In this document: piece by piece, positions 13,671-25,187 of the stretch | Layout of the letters: each line of letters opens with the position of its first letter | How positions within the stretch are numbered: position 1 is the first letter of the stretch | Assembly (NCBI GenBank): GCA_013398295.1 | Contig: VZSF01002028.1 | Span: 761,894 to 825,893, forward strand | DNA length: 64,000 nucleotides | Direction: 5' to 3' | DNA from: Chionis minor | Lineage: Eukaryota > Chordata > Aves > Charadriiformes > Chionididae | Notes under the pieces: model-generated | Told to the model about the DNA's origin: nothing | Database searches by the model: none | The model's input: only the letters and a program-made list of their open reading frames with translations | Made by a program: the position numbers and the translations under genes

Positions 13671-16600
13671 ACCCGTAAAAAGTCAGCAGATTCCCTGGAG
13701 TTCTTACCCCTTTGAGCCTGTAATGGCATGTCAAAACAAGCAACGTTTTACTTCAGCTGGTAATCCCATGGGAAATGTGGTCAAAAAAGTCCTGTTCCGT
13801 TGTCCTTTCATGTTAATTTGGATAAAATCTGGAATCTTTCTTCCCCTCTGAAGCTTGCAGATGTTCCTATTGGTATTTTTGTGAAGTTTCCTAATGTAGC
13901 AGTCTCTTGGCTTTCTTTGTGCAGGCTTCAGAGTGGAAAAGATGCAGCTATTTCAGCGCTAAGTAATGCGCGCGGTATTGAGGTAAGAAGCAACTGAAGA
14001 GTTGCAGATGGGAAAATCTAACTTAAATTTGAGCAAACTTAAACAGGAATTAGCTTCCTTGTAACAAGTCTTATCTTTGCCAGGACCAACTTTGTCTTTT
14101 AAATATTTATTCACTTCTAACCTTGAAGGGGAAAAATGTTATGTGACTTTAATATTCAGATGGGGGGGAAACTCTTAAGATTATTACATTTGAAAAGGTA
14201 AATGTTTCGACACAAAGTGATGCAAACAAGTTTACTCATCCTACAAGGTTCACTTCTCAAAGCTAGCCCACTTGTTTGGCTGAGGACTAAGACTTTTTTT
14301 TCAAAGCTTTCAGATATTCTCGGAGTTCTTGGTAGTGGTTTCCATTTCACTCAAGACACTGGGAAAGAGGAGGCAGTTGTGGGCTGACCTGACTTTTTGG
14401 TTGACTTGATTTTATTTCCTAGTTTGCTGTGAGCTTTATCTTTCACTAAATTTTCTAGATGGGTTAATATTATGCTTGTTTTCTCAAATGAGTTAAACAT
14501 TCCCTTTCAGCTGTATTTTTTCTCAAGAATTACCTCAGTTTTATGTCTGAATCTACTGTAGTTTTACCTGGGAGTCATAGCATGGAATTTCCTGTTCTGT
14601 TTTTCTCTTCGTGCTCATCCATGGTTTTGTATCCTTAGTCACCTTATGGATTTAAAACTCTGGACAAAGCTAATAATGCAACATGTATTTTAAGTAGCTT
14701 AATCTGCACATGGAAAAGAAACAGCATGAGATATCTCGTATTGAGCTCTCAAGCTTGCTAGTGATTTTTTTTGTATGATATGGCAATTTTGCACACTAAA
14801 TCAGAGTTTTAGGGAACCAGTTTGATCACCTCAGGCCCATTATTGCCTTTCTTCTTTCTCTTGATAGAATGGGCCTAAGCTCGATGCTATAGGCAGCGAA
14901 TGAAAATCAGTAGTTTGTCTCTGTGTTCTGTTGAACTTTGATAGTGGTGGTTCACACCAGGAACCTGGCACCAGGAAGCTCTTCTTGTAAAAGTCAAGCA
15001 CTTCTCAAGTTTGCAAAGGATCTGGCCCATGAGGGGAAGGGACTTTTTTTTTTTTTTTTTTTTAAAGTGGGAGGTATATTTCTCTCTGCAAAATATACTC
15101 AACCTCTTCCCAGAACTGAGGTTTGGGTTGGTTTTGGGTTTTTTTCCAAAGTAGGTTGTAGCATAATAAAGCCAGAAAATCATGCTATGGTAAATCAGTT
15201 AATTACTAAACCAGGACTTAAGTATCCTAGGTTGTACAAACATCTCAGAACAGGCTTGGTCAGTTGCTTAGTCCTTTCCTAAGAAACAAATAGAAAACTT
15301 TATTTTAAGTGACATCCTGGAGAACTTTGCAGGTAAACACAGCTGGAGAGAACATCTTTTTTTGTTAACTTTATAGGCTTATTGTTCATTTGGCTAGTCA
15401 GGAAATGGGTCACAGGCAGGATGATAATCAGATGGAGACCTTGAGCAACTCCTTTTTTTTATTATTAAAAAAAAAAAAAGCAGCCTTTTGCTGTCCCTTC
15501 TCTGACACCCGCAGGTCAGTGACCGGTGACGGGGTGTTGCAGATGGATTGTCTCTCACAAGGACAAAGAGAGGAAGTGCTTGTAACATGGGCTTGAAGGA
15601 GAGGCTTATGTAATCTTGCAGTTTGAGTAGAAAAACTAACTAAATGGGAGTCATTTATCACACACTACTTTGTATTTGTTGTCCTCCAAACAGGCTTTAA
15701 GCTAATACAGTACCGTTCCTTCGCATTGCAGTGCTGTCATTCTCTGAACACTTCTTAGGTGGTATTATGGGGTGACATGGTGAACTGGAATTAAAAAGGA
15801 AGAATAGTTTTCTGTAATTGACATATTTAACAGGCAGTTGTCACTTTGAAGCAATTAAATAGATCTTAATGTTAAAAATGAATTAATATTGATTACAGAA
15901 TGGAAATTACCTGCTACTCAACTTTACACGACAACTCAAAGATGCTTCCAGTCTGGTACGAAGAATTGATCTTACTTAATACGAAAGCATCAATTATTTG
16001 ACTTCTGAACTTGACAACATAGTTTTTTAAAACACTGCTGTGTAAAACGTAGAACTAGGCATGTTATAAGCATAAAGAAGCTCCTGAAGGTGACCGTCTA
16101 TAGGCTTTCTGAGCCGACTAAAGCCGGAACCTCGGCCAAGCAGAGTGGAGAAACAAGCAGCAATAAACTGTAGTGAAATGGAGTAGCAAGAGCTCTTCTG
16201 TATGTGGCACTGCAGACAAAAATGTAATTCTGCTAGGATAGCTACAGTAGTTTTTGGTATGAAAAATGGTGCATTTGAAAAGTGTGTCCCATCCTGTCCG
16301 TGTGTCGTCCCCCCATCCCTGTGTCCCCATCACCCCTGGGCATTCACCAGTCGTGGTTACTGTAATCTGCAAAGAATTGTACTATTAAAGAAATTAAAAG
16401 AATAGACATGGAACCATTGAAGAAACTTAACAGCTTTCTTTAGTGACGCACAACTGCCTTCCACTGAATATCATTTTAGAAAACAAGTCCCTTGCTGCCT
16501 TTAGCTGTGGATATTAACTTCATGTTTTGGAGTCTTTTCTATGTATGTACCTTTTTAGTTCTCCTGGGGGGGAAAAAAACCAAACAAACCAAAACAAAAA

Positions 16601-19600
16601 ACCCGCCATTCTGTTTCATGGAACTACAGGATTTCTGTAAAAGGCCCCTGTGATTTTCAAGTAGTGAGTTTTGACACCTGACTTAGCTTTGCTTGTGTGG
16701 TTGAATTTTCAGGGGTACTTGCTGTGTTGATAGGCAATTTGATGGGTGCCAGCTTGAGACACAAACACGATAGGCAATAACACTTCCATACGGTGCAGCT
16801 TGTCATGTAAGCCAAACACTGATCTCTCACGATGAGAACTATATTGATTCCTGTAAGTTTAGTAGTAGCCTCTTTTCTATATCATTTTTCTAGTATAAAG
16901 TCACATGGTGTAGTCAGGGGTTTTAATACAGCACTGCCAACTCCTTACCTCAGTACGCTCTTTATTAGTTCTGTAACACAGGAAGTGGTGGGTAGGGTGT
17001 TTCAGTAGCAACCATAAAACATCTGTGCCTACTTTTGTAAATGGGTTTTTAACAGATTTCTAGGGAGCATCCGTTACGGGACTGGAGGACTGGCATGGTC
17101 CGGGCCAGACTTGGGCTGAGTTAATATTGACTCCACGCACTTCTAGATGAGGACTGTCTGGCCTAGTGAGGAAGTAACTGGCAAGACAAGACCTAGTGCT
17201 TTTTAATATTACCTATTTTGTAATTAGCTGGGGTGATCTCTGCTTTGTGCTGTGAAGTGGGCACTTCTTTGTTTTAACACTAATCTTTTTTTACATAGAT
17301 GGAAATGAGTAAAGCCAGGATATTTGGAGCTGAAAGTGCTGCTCTGCTAACGAGGTGATGCTCTGTCTTTGCTCATCTTGGTGGTTGGACAGTTTAGCTT
17401 GATTCTTAACATTTTTATCTTTCTAATGGCATTTGGAAAGCGGTGTTGAAGTTTGTGTGTCGATATGCTTGTTTTCTTATTGGGTGGGGAGTATGGAGGT
17501 ACTAGATTGTCAGTGCTGGTGGTTCTGTGCCTGGTGTGACGAGCTGTGTCGCAGCGCAGCTCTTGATGTATGTCTACAGGTCATGTCTTCTGTCCGATGT
17601 GAAAATATTCACAGTCGGAGAGAAAAAAAAAGAGCAGCACTGACTTCCAAGGTGGGCATTCTGGTAAAAAAAGCCAAAGTATGTTGGAAGGGAGCAAGAG
17701 AGGGGAGCTATTTTCTAAACAGATCCCAAAAGCTGACGGCGTTTGAAGACTGACTGTACTAAAGTGCAATGCCATTGGCATTGACCCCAAAAGCTTTGGA
17801 TGACTCCAGAGAGCTCTTGGCTGTGAATTAGCAGCAGCAGGCTGGGAGGGCTGGCCTTGCTGCAGCTGCGCACCCTTCCCTTGTAAAGCTCTCTTCAGCT
17901 GTTCATAACGGAGTGCTAAAACTCAATTCCTGCTAAAACAGGGGCTGCAGATCTCTGGCTGGACGGTGCATCTTACTCCTTTCTAACAGCTACTTACACT
18001 TCTTCAAGATACCATGGCATGAGAAGTTTTTCAGGGGAATGGCTAGGTAAGAGGCTGTTTCCATTATTTGAGTAAAAACTACATCTGATGGAGAGCAAAA
18101 TTTTTGGACGAGTAGGACCCGAGAAAGAGCATCTTATGAGGGAATTATCAGAGTTTGAATAGCGCTGCTTCTCTGCTAGTGCTTCCCGTCAGGCTCGTGC
18201 TGAGCTTGTGCGCAGGTGGTTGGGTACAAAAGCTGAGAGAAGATAGCAGGGAGAAGGGGGATGTGGAAGAGAAATGATCTTTTGGTAGTTCACAAGACTT
18301 GGGAAGCGTGCGTGGTGGGCTTAGGTCATGTGTTCAAACTCCCGTTTGCATTGAAGCCATTAACTGTCTTTTGGATAATGAGCGGTTTTCTAGTGAACAG
18401 GTTTCATGACCTGGAATGTGTAATGAGCTTGAATTGATGATATATGTTAAACGGTATTTCTGGAGACTCCACTTAACGAAATGGCTAGTATTTATTGCTC
18501 TTGTGATGAGTTGTCTTGTTTATGGAATCAATATGTATGAAAGTAAACTGACAAAACACAAAGTTACCTTGTGACACAATCATGTAGCTAGGAAGCCAAT
18601 TAAGGTTGTCTTTTATTCTGCAATTTACTTGCTCTCTGGTGCCTATGCATTATAACACACATACTATGCAATATCATTTGTTTTTTAAACCAGTTCACTG
18701 CATTGCGCAAGAAAGGCCTGAGTTTAGCCTTAATTTTTCTAACAATTCACAGGAAAGTACTTTAAAAACAGTGACAAACTAAAAGAAGGTGAAAAATGCA
18801 TAAAGTAAAAGCACAGTTCCAGACTGCTCACATAAGTGTCTTTCTAGCACCAAAACAGCATCCACAATAGAAGCAGCTACTTGCTGTAATAGTTTCAATT
18901 TATGAAAACTGTGTACTAGATAAAATTATATTGTGATGTGTAAAAAGTGTATTTTATAGCTTTGGTGACTTAGTTTACTGTTTTGTATATATGAATTTTA
19001 TAAATCTATTAAAACTTGACTTGGTATACTGTTCTTCACGGGTTTTATCTTTTGACAAAGTCTAGAGTGACATTTTTTTTGCTTTATTCTCTGCAAGAGA
19101 GCTGCTTTTTGAATAAACGACAGCGTGAACTGCATGAAACTGCAGCTGTCATGCAATAAAATCTGGTTCTGTAATCTTTACCCATCTCCCAGCTCTCCAG
19201 TGCTGGTCTGAATCCTTCTTCCTGAGTGTGGCCAGGAATTAAAGGCTGGTGAAACATTAACCTGTATAAACCTTCCGACTCGTTCATCTGTGGCGTTTCA
19301 GTAGCTAACTTAAGCGTTCAGACTGATGGGAAGTGGAAGGGGAGACAACACAGCTAGAGAGTGCTTATGTATTTTTAAGCTCAGCAAGAGAAGGTAATTA
19401 AGCCTGTTGAGTTGCCAACACCTGTTAAGAGATTCCTCTTCTTCTATGTAGCATCTGGTAACAGCCACAGGAGTGATACTTGCTTCTCTTCCAGTTCCAG
19501 TCCCCTCTGTTGGGCTCACTGGTGTGCCACGGTGTCTCGCACGGCAGTGCAGCACCATTGACCTTTGCAGAGCCATCAGTATCCCTGACTTACGGCACTG

Positions 19601-22600
19601 CCGACCTGGCATCAACCAATTCTGCCAGAACGTGAGCTCTAGTTCTTGGGAATGTTGTTAACCTTTCCTTGCTTGTACTTCAAAAGGTCACGTGGCAGAT
19701 TTTTGTGGCAAGTCTTAATTGTTTCTTGTGTGAACTGCTGATGCCTAATCAATTACGTTGGCAGGTACACAATTTGAGTTGTTTGTTCTTTTTCCTAATC
19801 GTTGGAAATGCGAGGTCCTCAGCTACATCAAGCTTTTGGGAATGGTTGACTTTATTCCCTGGAAGTGCTGAGCACTTTCAGGTAACAACGTGTATTGTTG
19901 GTGTTCAGCATCTCTGAAAATGAGGGCAGGTGAACTGCAAATTCAGTGTGTGCTAATGGGAGATTTCCGGGGCAATCACGTACTTTCTAATCCGAAAAGT
20001 TCTCAGCACCACCAGCAGCTCCAAGGGATCTCTTTGGTCAGCTCTGTGAAAGAAAATTAGCTTTTTTTTTGAGCCAAAATATTGCTGAGAATTACAGACC
20101 TACAAGAGAGCATATGGAACAAGTTTAACCGGTTTCTCACTGGAGCAAGAAAGCTCTTTCTGGCACTGTCCGCTGGAACGCGTTGGCGCTGCGTCGGGGG
20201 CCCTGCCAACAGGCGGGGAGGGGGGGTTGGGTTAAGTTGTCATTTTCGTCTGCTCCAAAGCTGGTTGGGGCTTTGTTGGTTTGTTTTGATGGAGTTTCTC
20301 TGATGTCTAAACTGCTGAATCTCCAAAGATGTAATCAAAATAAACACGTTGTCACGGGAGTGCCTACCAGAGCTGGGGCCTTTCCTACTCAGCAGTTGTT
20401 GGCAGGTGCTTAACGGCACCGATTTCAGTGGGATTTAAACTTTTACTTGGAACATGTAGTGGGAGGCTTGAATCAGGGTGTCTCAGTGACACTAGTAATA
20501 TTTCTGCATCGCAGTCTATCCCACTTCATACAGCAAAGATGTCCCTTTTATCATTCAGCTGCACAGATGTCGCCCCATCAGGAGAGGCTGAAGCAGGTGG
20601 TTCTGCAGGTAAGTTTGTCGCTTTGATGCCGATAAATGGTGGTACCCCAGGGCGAGCCTAAACTCAATATGTAAACTTTGAATTCTCTTCCCCGCGTCAG
20701 CCTAGCTACCTGTTACTAGACTGTTACTGCAGTTTCAATAATCCAGCACTCTGAAGATAAAAGGGAAAACATGGCTGTTTCCCCAGGGAGAAGCTTCTCT
20801 AAAATGCAAAGCAGGCAGGGCTGTATGGCTTTGTATTTTTGCTAAAGTGCACGGGGTATAATGTTTGGGGTGGGTATAGTAATATTTAAGTATCCATTAC
20901 AGCTCTTTGAGAAGAGAAATTAAATCCCTGTGGTTTCCAGCTTCAGTCTGGTATTTCGTTATCCTGTACAGACCTGGGAGGAAGTTTATTCAGTTACTAA
21001 CAAAAATTATCATATTTCTGGCCACTCTCCCTAAGAGTGACCAGCATCTTAGGAAGCTGCATGGTGTTAAAGGGAGGAAGAGTTATTAGGAAGAGTTCAG
21101 GAATTTTTATGAAAAGTAGCTTTCTGTTAAAGCCTCAATTTTGCATAGCAGAAACAGACTTTAAAGTACCATTTTTAGGGGAGGGAGGCGGTCACATCCA
21201 CTAGTAAATTAGAAAGTGCTGGATACTAATGAAATGTCTGTGGAAGATGCTGGTTTCTCCTCTCCCACCTTTGTGAGCTGTTGTAGGCGATTTCACTCTT
21301 AACTAGCAAATAATCGGGGGCTGGGGGGGCATTTGTTTGGGGTTTTATTTTCCTTGGACTGTTGCATTGCACCCCCACTCCCTTCAATTACAGCAGCTTC
21401 TTGTTTTAAGGGTAGCAGTGGAATGTTCTGCCTGTTTATTCTTAAGAGATGTTTGTCTTTTATAAACTCGTAAATCTATTAAAAGACTCTGTTTTCTGCT
21501 CTGTTTGGGATAATAGACTTTAGAAGTTGCTTCAAAACGAGTATACTTGAGCTTAGGGCAGAAAGGGTATGAGTGGGGTTACTTTGTGACTGGAGGATGC
21601 TGTAGGTAGCCACAAGACAGTGTGGTTTGGGAGATGTTCTGAGCCAGGTGAGTCTAATGGGAATCCGTGTTGTACCATTGCCTTAGGAATTGTGACATGA
21701 AAGGTGTTCATGTCACAGCTTCAGGAAGGAGTTACCCGTTTCTGCTGGGGGATCTCCTGAAAGCAACAGCCAGGTCACATGGAGAGCTCATTTCTAGATC
21801 ATCTCCCTGACACAACAGGGCACCCACCGGTCACGAGGCAGAGAAACGGGGGGCTGGGGACGGGGGCAGGCTGCCAGCCGGAGCCCCGACGCCGTGCGCG
21901 GGCAGCGCTGGGGCAGGCTGTTGGTACTGCTCCCCCTTGGGACTTGACAACTTCCCCCTCTGGGTGTCCAGCTCCCTTTGCTGCCTGCAGAAGGCTCGCC
22001 AGGCTGCCTCCCAAGTGCTGCACAGGGAAGACTTGGCTTCTCCTGCCGACTGCCCAGTGAAACTCCCTTCCGGAATCATTTGTAACCAACTTTCCGATCT
22101 TGGCTGCTGAATTGCGAGTAACTGCCGGGTGTGCATTTTACATATAGAGTACCCTACTACTTCTTGCTCGTGGTTGATCTGCAGTTTGGCCTTCTAAAAT
22201 GACTCCTAAGTATCTCACTTGTATTTCTGTTCCACACCTTATTCAGCAGGCTATTAGCTGCAAGTTGTACTGCTGTTCCCACACCCTTCCAAGTATCTCC
22301 CCAGCAACCTGCCTTGATAGTAGGGCTGCTGCTTAAAGTGCAGGAAATCCTATTTAGGGGCTCGCCTGCAATCTGGTTTACTTCTTCTGTCAGCTGTTTT
22401 CTGCCCCTCTACAACTCTGGTACGTGCAGAGAAGAATAGCAATTACGCCTTTGTGCTTTAGTCCTGGTTATAACCTAGATTTTGTGTATAATCTCAGCCA
22501 GTCATTTTATTCCCCTCTGGCCCAGGCTGCCTCCAGCCCTTGTGCCCAGTGGTGCAGAGAGCTCTGAGTGGCTCTAACAGAGTGGCTCTGTTGGTGATAG

Positions 22601-24480
22601 CGTCAAAAATACCTGTTACTGGTACCCAAGAGCTCGTCAGCAGGAAGCCACGCTGTCACGGCAGAGCTAACGTGAGTCTATAGGCCAAATGTCCCGTGGG
22701 GAGTTTCCCCCTCTGTGACTTCTGCCAGCAGCTCAGACTGTTTCTGTGCCACCCCTTTTCTCTTTGTCTTTGGACTTTTGTGACAGAAAGCTGCCTGTTT
22801 CCCTTAGGCAATACTGTCATCTGAAGTTTATGGCATCGTTCTGGAAAGCTGCAGAAGTTCAGCCTGGTGATTCAGTACAGAATCAAGTCAGAGCGAAGAA
22901 GGCTGAACAAAAAGTAATCCCTTGCTTAAAATAGTAAATCTGTTAAGGCAACAACTGAGCGAGTGTGGGGGCAGTACACGGATTTGTGATTCAAGCAGGA
23001 TTTGTTTGGAAAACTTTTGCTGCTGGGAAGAATGTCTTGGATGAGAAGCCCATCGCCCTTGAGGCTGCCAGGAGAGGGCGGCAGCAGCGGCTCCGCTCAC
23101 CGCGCCTGCGCCCAGCCCGGGCGCTCAGCCTGGAAAAAACCTTTCCAGGAATTGCCGTCACTGGTCCCCGAAGCCAGAACTCCCTTTTTCTCCCTGTATG
23201 AATCATGTGGATGCGAAGTGGCTTGTGTTTCCGGAATTTATTACAAGATCCTTTTTTTCTGCTCACCTGCACAAGTAAATCTCAAGCTTTTCTCAAATTC
23301 CCTCCGTGAATCCTCTCCCGCCCCGCTCCAAAACTGCGCTGCAGGGTTGCTGCATGGTTTGAGGTCCTGTGAGTGTGTGGGGCAAGTCCTCAGAGGACCA
23401 AAGCTATCGGCTTCTCTGTGGGAAACATCATCCCTCTCCTCCCAGCTGAACTGGACCTGGTCCTGTCTTTCCAGAGGGGAGCAGTCAGACGTGTGGCCGC
23501 GTCGCTGTGAGCTGCACAGCACGTTCGCAGCGCGTTGCTCTGAGCGAGCTGGCGATGGAGAGGGTCAGCCTTCCCCGCAACGTGCTGCTGTTACAGAGCT
23601 CAAAAACCCATCATCCTCTTGAGCTCCATCTATAAATAGCCGGAGGAGAACGGCATGCCCCGGCACCAGGAAGGCGGGCTCTGCAGCTCCCGGTGCCAGC
23701 ACAGCACCCGTTCCTGCTCAGTGGGCGACTTGCAGAGCAGGGAAGAGGAAAATCCAGGGTGTTAACTTCTGGAGGCAGAATGAGAGGAATGCGTGTGTAG
23801 TTCCCCCTGTAAGTTAATAATCAATGAGCATGTGAATGTTTTTCAAAGGATTTCTCTCCTGTGCCAATCTACAGAGGATGTGAGTAGTTACAGCTCGTGG
23901 CTCCGAGCCTGGCTCGCTTTGAACCGAAGCGGCTCTGGAGATCCCCTTGAGTCTCCGCCAAAAGACAGTCGTCACACGAACGCTGCTCTTTATGGCAGAC
24001 GAGCTGCCAGGGATCTTTCTGCTTTACTCACTGACTCCGTGCCCGTCCTCCTCCATCTCTCTCCCCCCCCTGCTCATAGTGTGAGCCCGTCAGCCTCTCC
24101 TGGGCATCGGCATCCGGCTGATGGGGCAGCGACCGGAATAGAGATGGACATTTGGTGGGGGGGGAAAGGAGAGGGAGAAATATAATCTGTGCTTCAGACT
24201 GAAACGCAAAGCAGAGGGAGAGAGCTCTGCATAGGGAGAGCTGCCCTCGTTTCATTTGCACCTGTGTGCTCAGATGGCCCAAGCTTTTGTGTGAACGTGT
24301 TTTGGGTTTAGCATGGGTCTCTTCCTGGCAGACTTCAGACCATATGGAATACAACAAGAAAATACAAGCGTCTACACAGGACTTGACTGTGGGTTTGGAG
24401 CTGTGCTGTCCCTTAGACCAGCACAGGAAAAACCTGGAGGGAAGATCTAATCACAGCAAAAATAAGTTGGAGATCTCAGA
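13671..24480. other. Intergenic interval between convergent GNA12 and AMZ1 (no gene seen)
   Basis: About 10.8 kb between the proximal GNA12 poly(A) signal and the AMZ1 poly(A) signal. No exon of a recognisable family was found on either strand. The left half is AT-rich with poly-T/poly-A runs near 15.04 and 15.45 kb and an A/C-rich tract near 16.57 kb. The block about 18.4-19.03 kb is very AT-rich and ends in a possible ATTAAA signal. From 21.8 to 24.2 kb the base composition rises, with a small CpG-rich patch near 23.05-23.12 kb. The longer open frames here look like chance. Confidence 0.6.
19008..19013 (+). terminator. Possible distal poly(A) signal ATTAAA
   Basis: ATTAAA preceded by an AT-rich run with tgtatatatg, at the end of an AT-rich block of about 600 bp. 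It could end a long alternative 3' UTR of GNA12, whose stop is 6.8 kb upstream. Weak evidence from context only. Confidence 0.25.
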
Positions 24481-24493
24481 AAACGAAACACCT

Positions 24494-24499
24494 TTTATT
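24494..24499 (-). terminator. AMZ1: Candidate AMZ1 poly(A) signal (AATAAA on - strand)
   Basis: TTTATT on the + strand reads AATAAA on the gene strand, about 120 bp downstream of the AMZ1 stop codon. It would give a short 3' UTR. Longer forms cannot be excluded. Confidence 0.45.
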
Positions 24500-24617
24500 C
24501 CTGTGGGGAGTTGCTGTTTCTGAGAGCAACAGCTTGTGGTGAGGAAGGTCAGAAGCAGGGCAGTATCATAACCAAAGCTGTGGGAGCAAAGCTGGCCCAA
24601 CCCAAGGCAGACCCGGC

Positions 24618-25187
24618 CTAGTTTTCCTCCCACCGCCAACGATGAGGGGACGATTCCCCTTTGGACAGTTTTCTGGAACTCAATTTCCTCCGCAAGGAAG
24701 AAAATTTGTCTCCGAGAACTTTGCGTAGCCCAGTGTTGTCCCTAGTGAAGGGCAGGTCCTTCTTCATAGCAGGCAGTTGTCCCGTAAACATTTCCCACTT
24801 AGCCAGGGCATCCACAGTCTTGTCTACTTGAGCCAGTTCCTCCTCGGAGACGTTCCTCTCCAGGGCAGCAATGCACGTCTCCAGCCACAGCTCATAATCT
24901 TTAACGACGTCGGTGGACCTGGTGGGTCCGGCGAGCTGGGGCTGGCTCTGCGCCTCCACCAAGGAGCACGAATGCTCGTCCTGTTCCAGCTCCTGGCCGA
25001 TGGAGAGGGCCTGGCTGCAAGTGTCTGGTGTCAGCGGCTCGGACAAGGAGGTCACTGCCTCTGAGTCATTCTCGCAGCACATCCCGGAGTCCGAGCTGAA
25101 GGGAAGGATGTCCTGCGAAGCGGACAGGTCTGCTGACTCTTGCCTTGGCCACGTGGACAGCACAGTCTGCGTCCAAGCGTAGAGTTT
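24618..25187 (-). CDS. AMZ1: AMZ1 coding exon 6 (terminal)
   Basis: Acceptor caccacag. The exon begins KLYAWTQTVLSTW and encodes residues 315-503 with the TAG stop at the low-coordinate end. It carries DSGMCCENDSE and SEPLTPD, a helical glutamate-rich segment (WLETCIAALERNVSEEELAQ), and the conserved LRKVLGDKFSSLRRKLS. Confidence 0.95.
   Translation of the reverse strand, partial: KLYAWTQTVLSTWPRQESADLSASQDILPFSSDSGMCCENDSEAVTSLSEPLTPDTCSQALSIGQELEQDEHSCSLVEAQSQPQLAGPTRSTDVVKDYELWLETCIAALERNVSEEELAQVDKTVDALAKWEMFTGQLPAMKKDLPFTRDNTGLRKVLGDKFSSLRRKLSSRKLSKGESSPHRWRWEEN

Noticed and set aside
15030..15070. Poly-T run as the tail of a processed pseudogene
   Set aside because: No coding similarity, target-site duplication or SINE consensus could be seen on either side.
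23002..23622. 206-codon + strand open frame
   Set aside because: No recognisable domain or family, no clear splice context, and GC-rich local composition that lowers stop frequency. Treated as chance.
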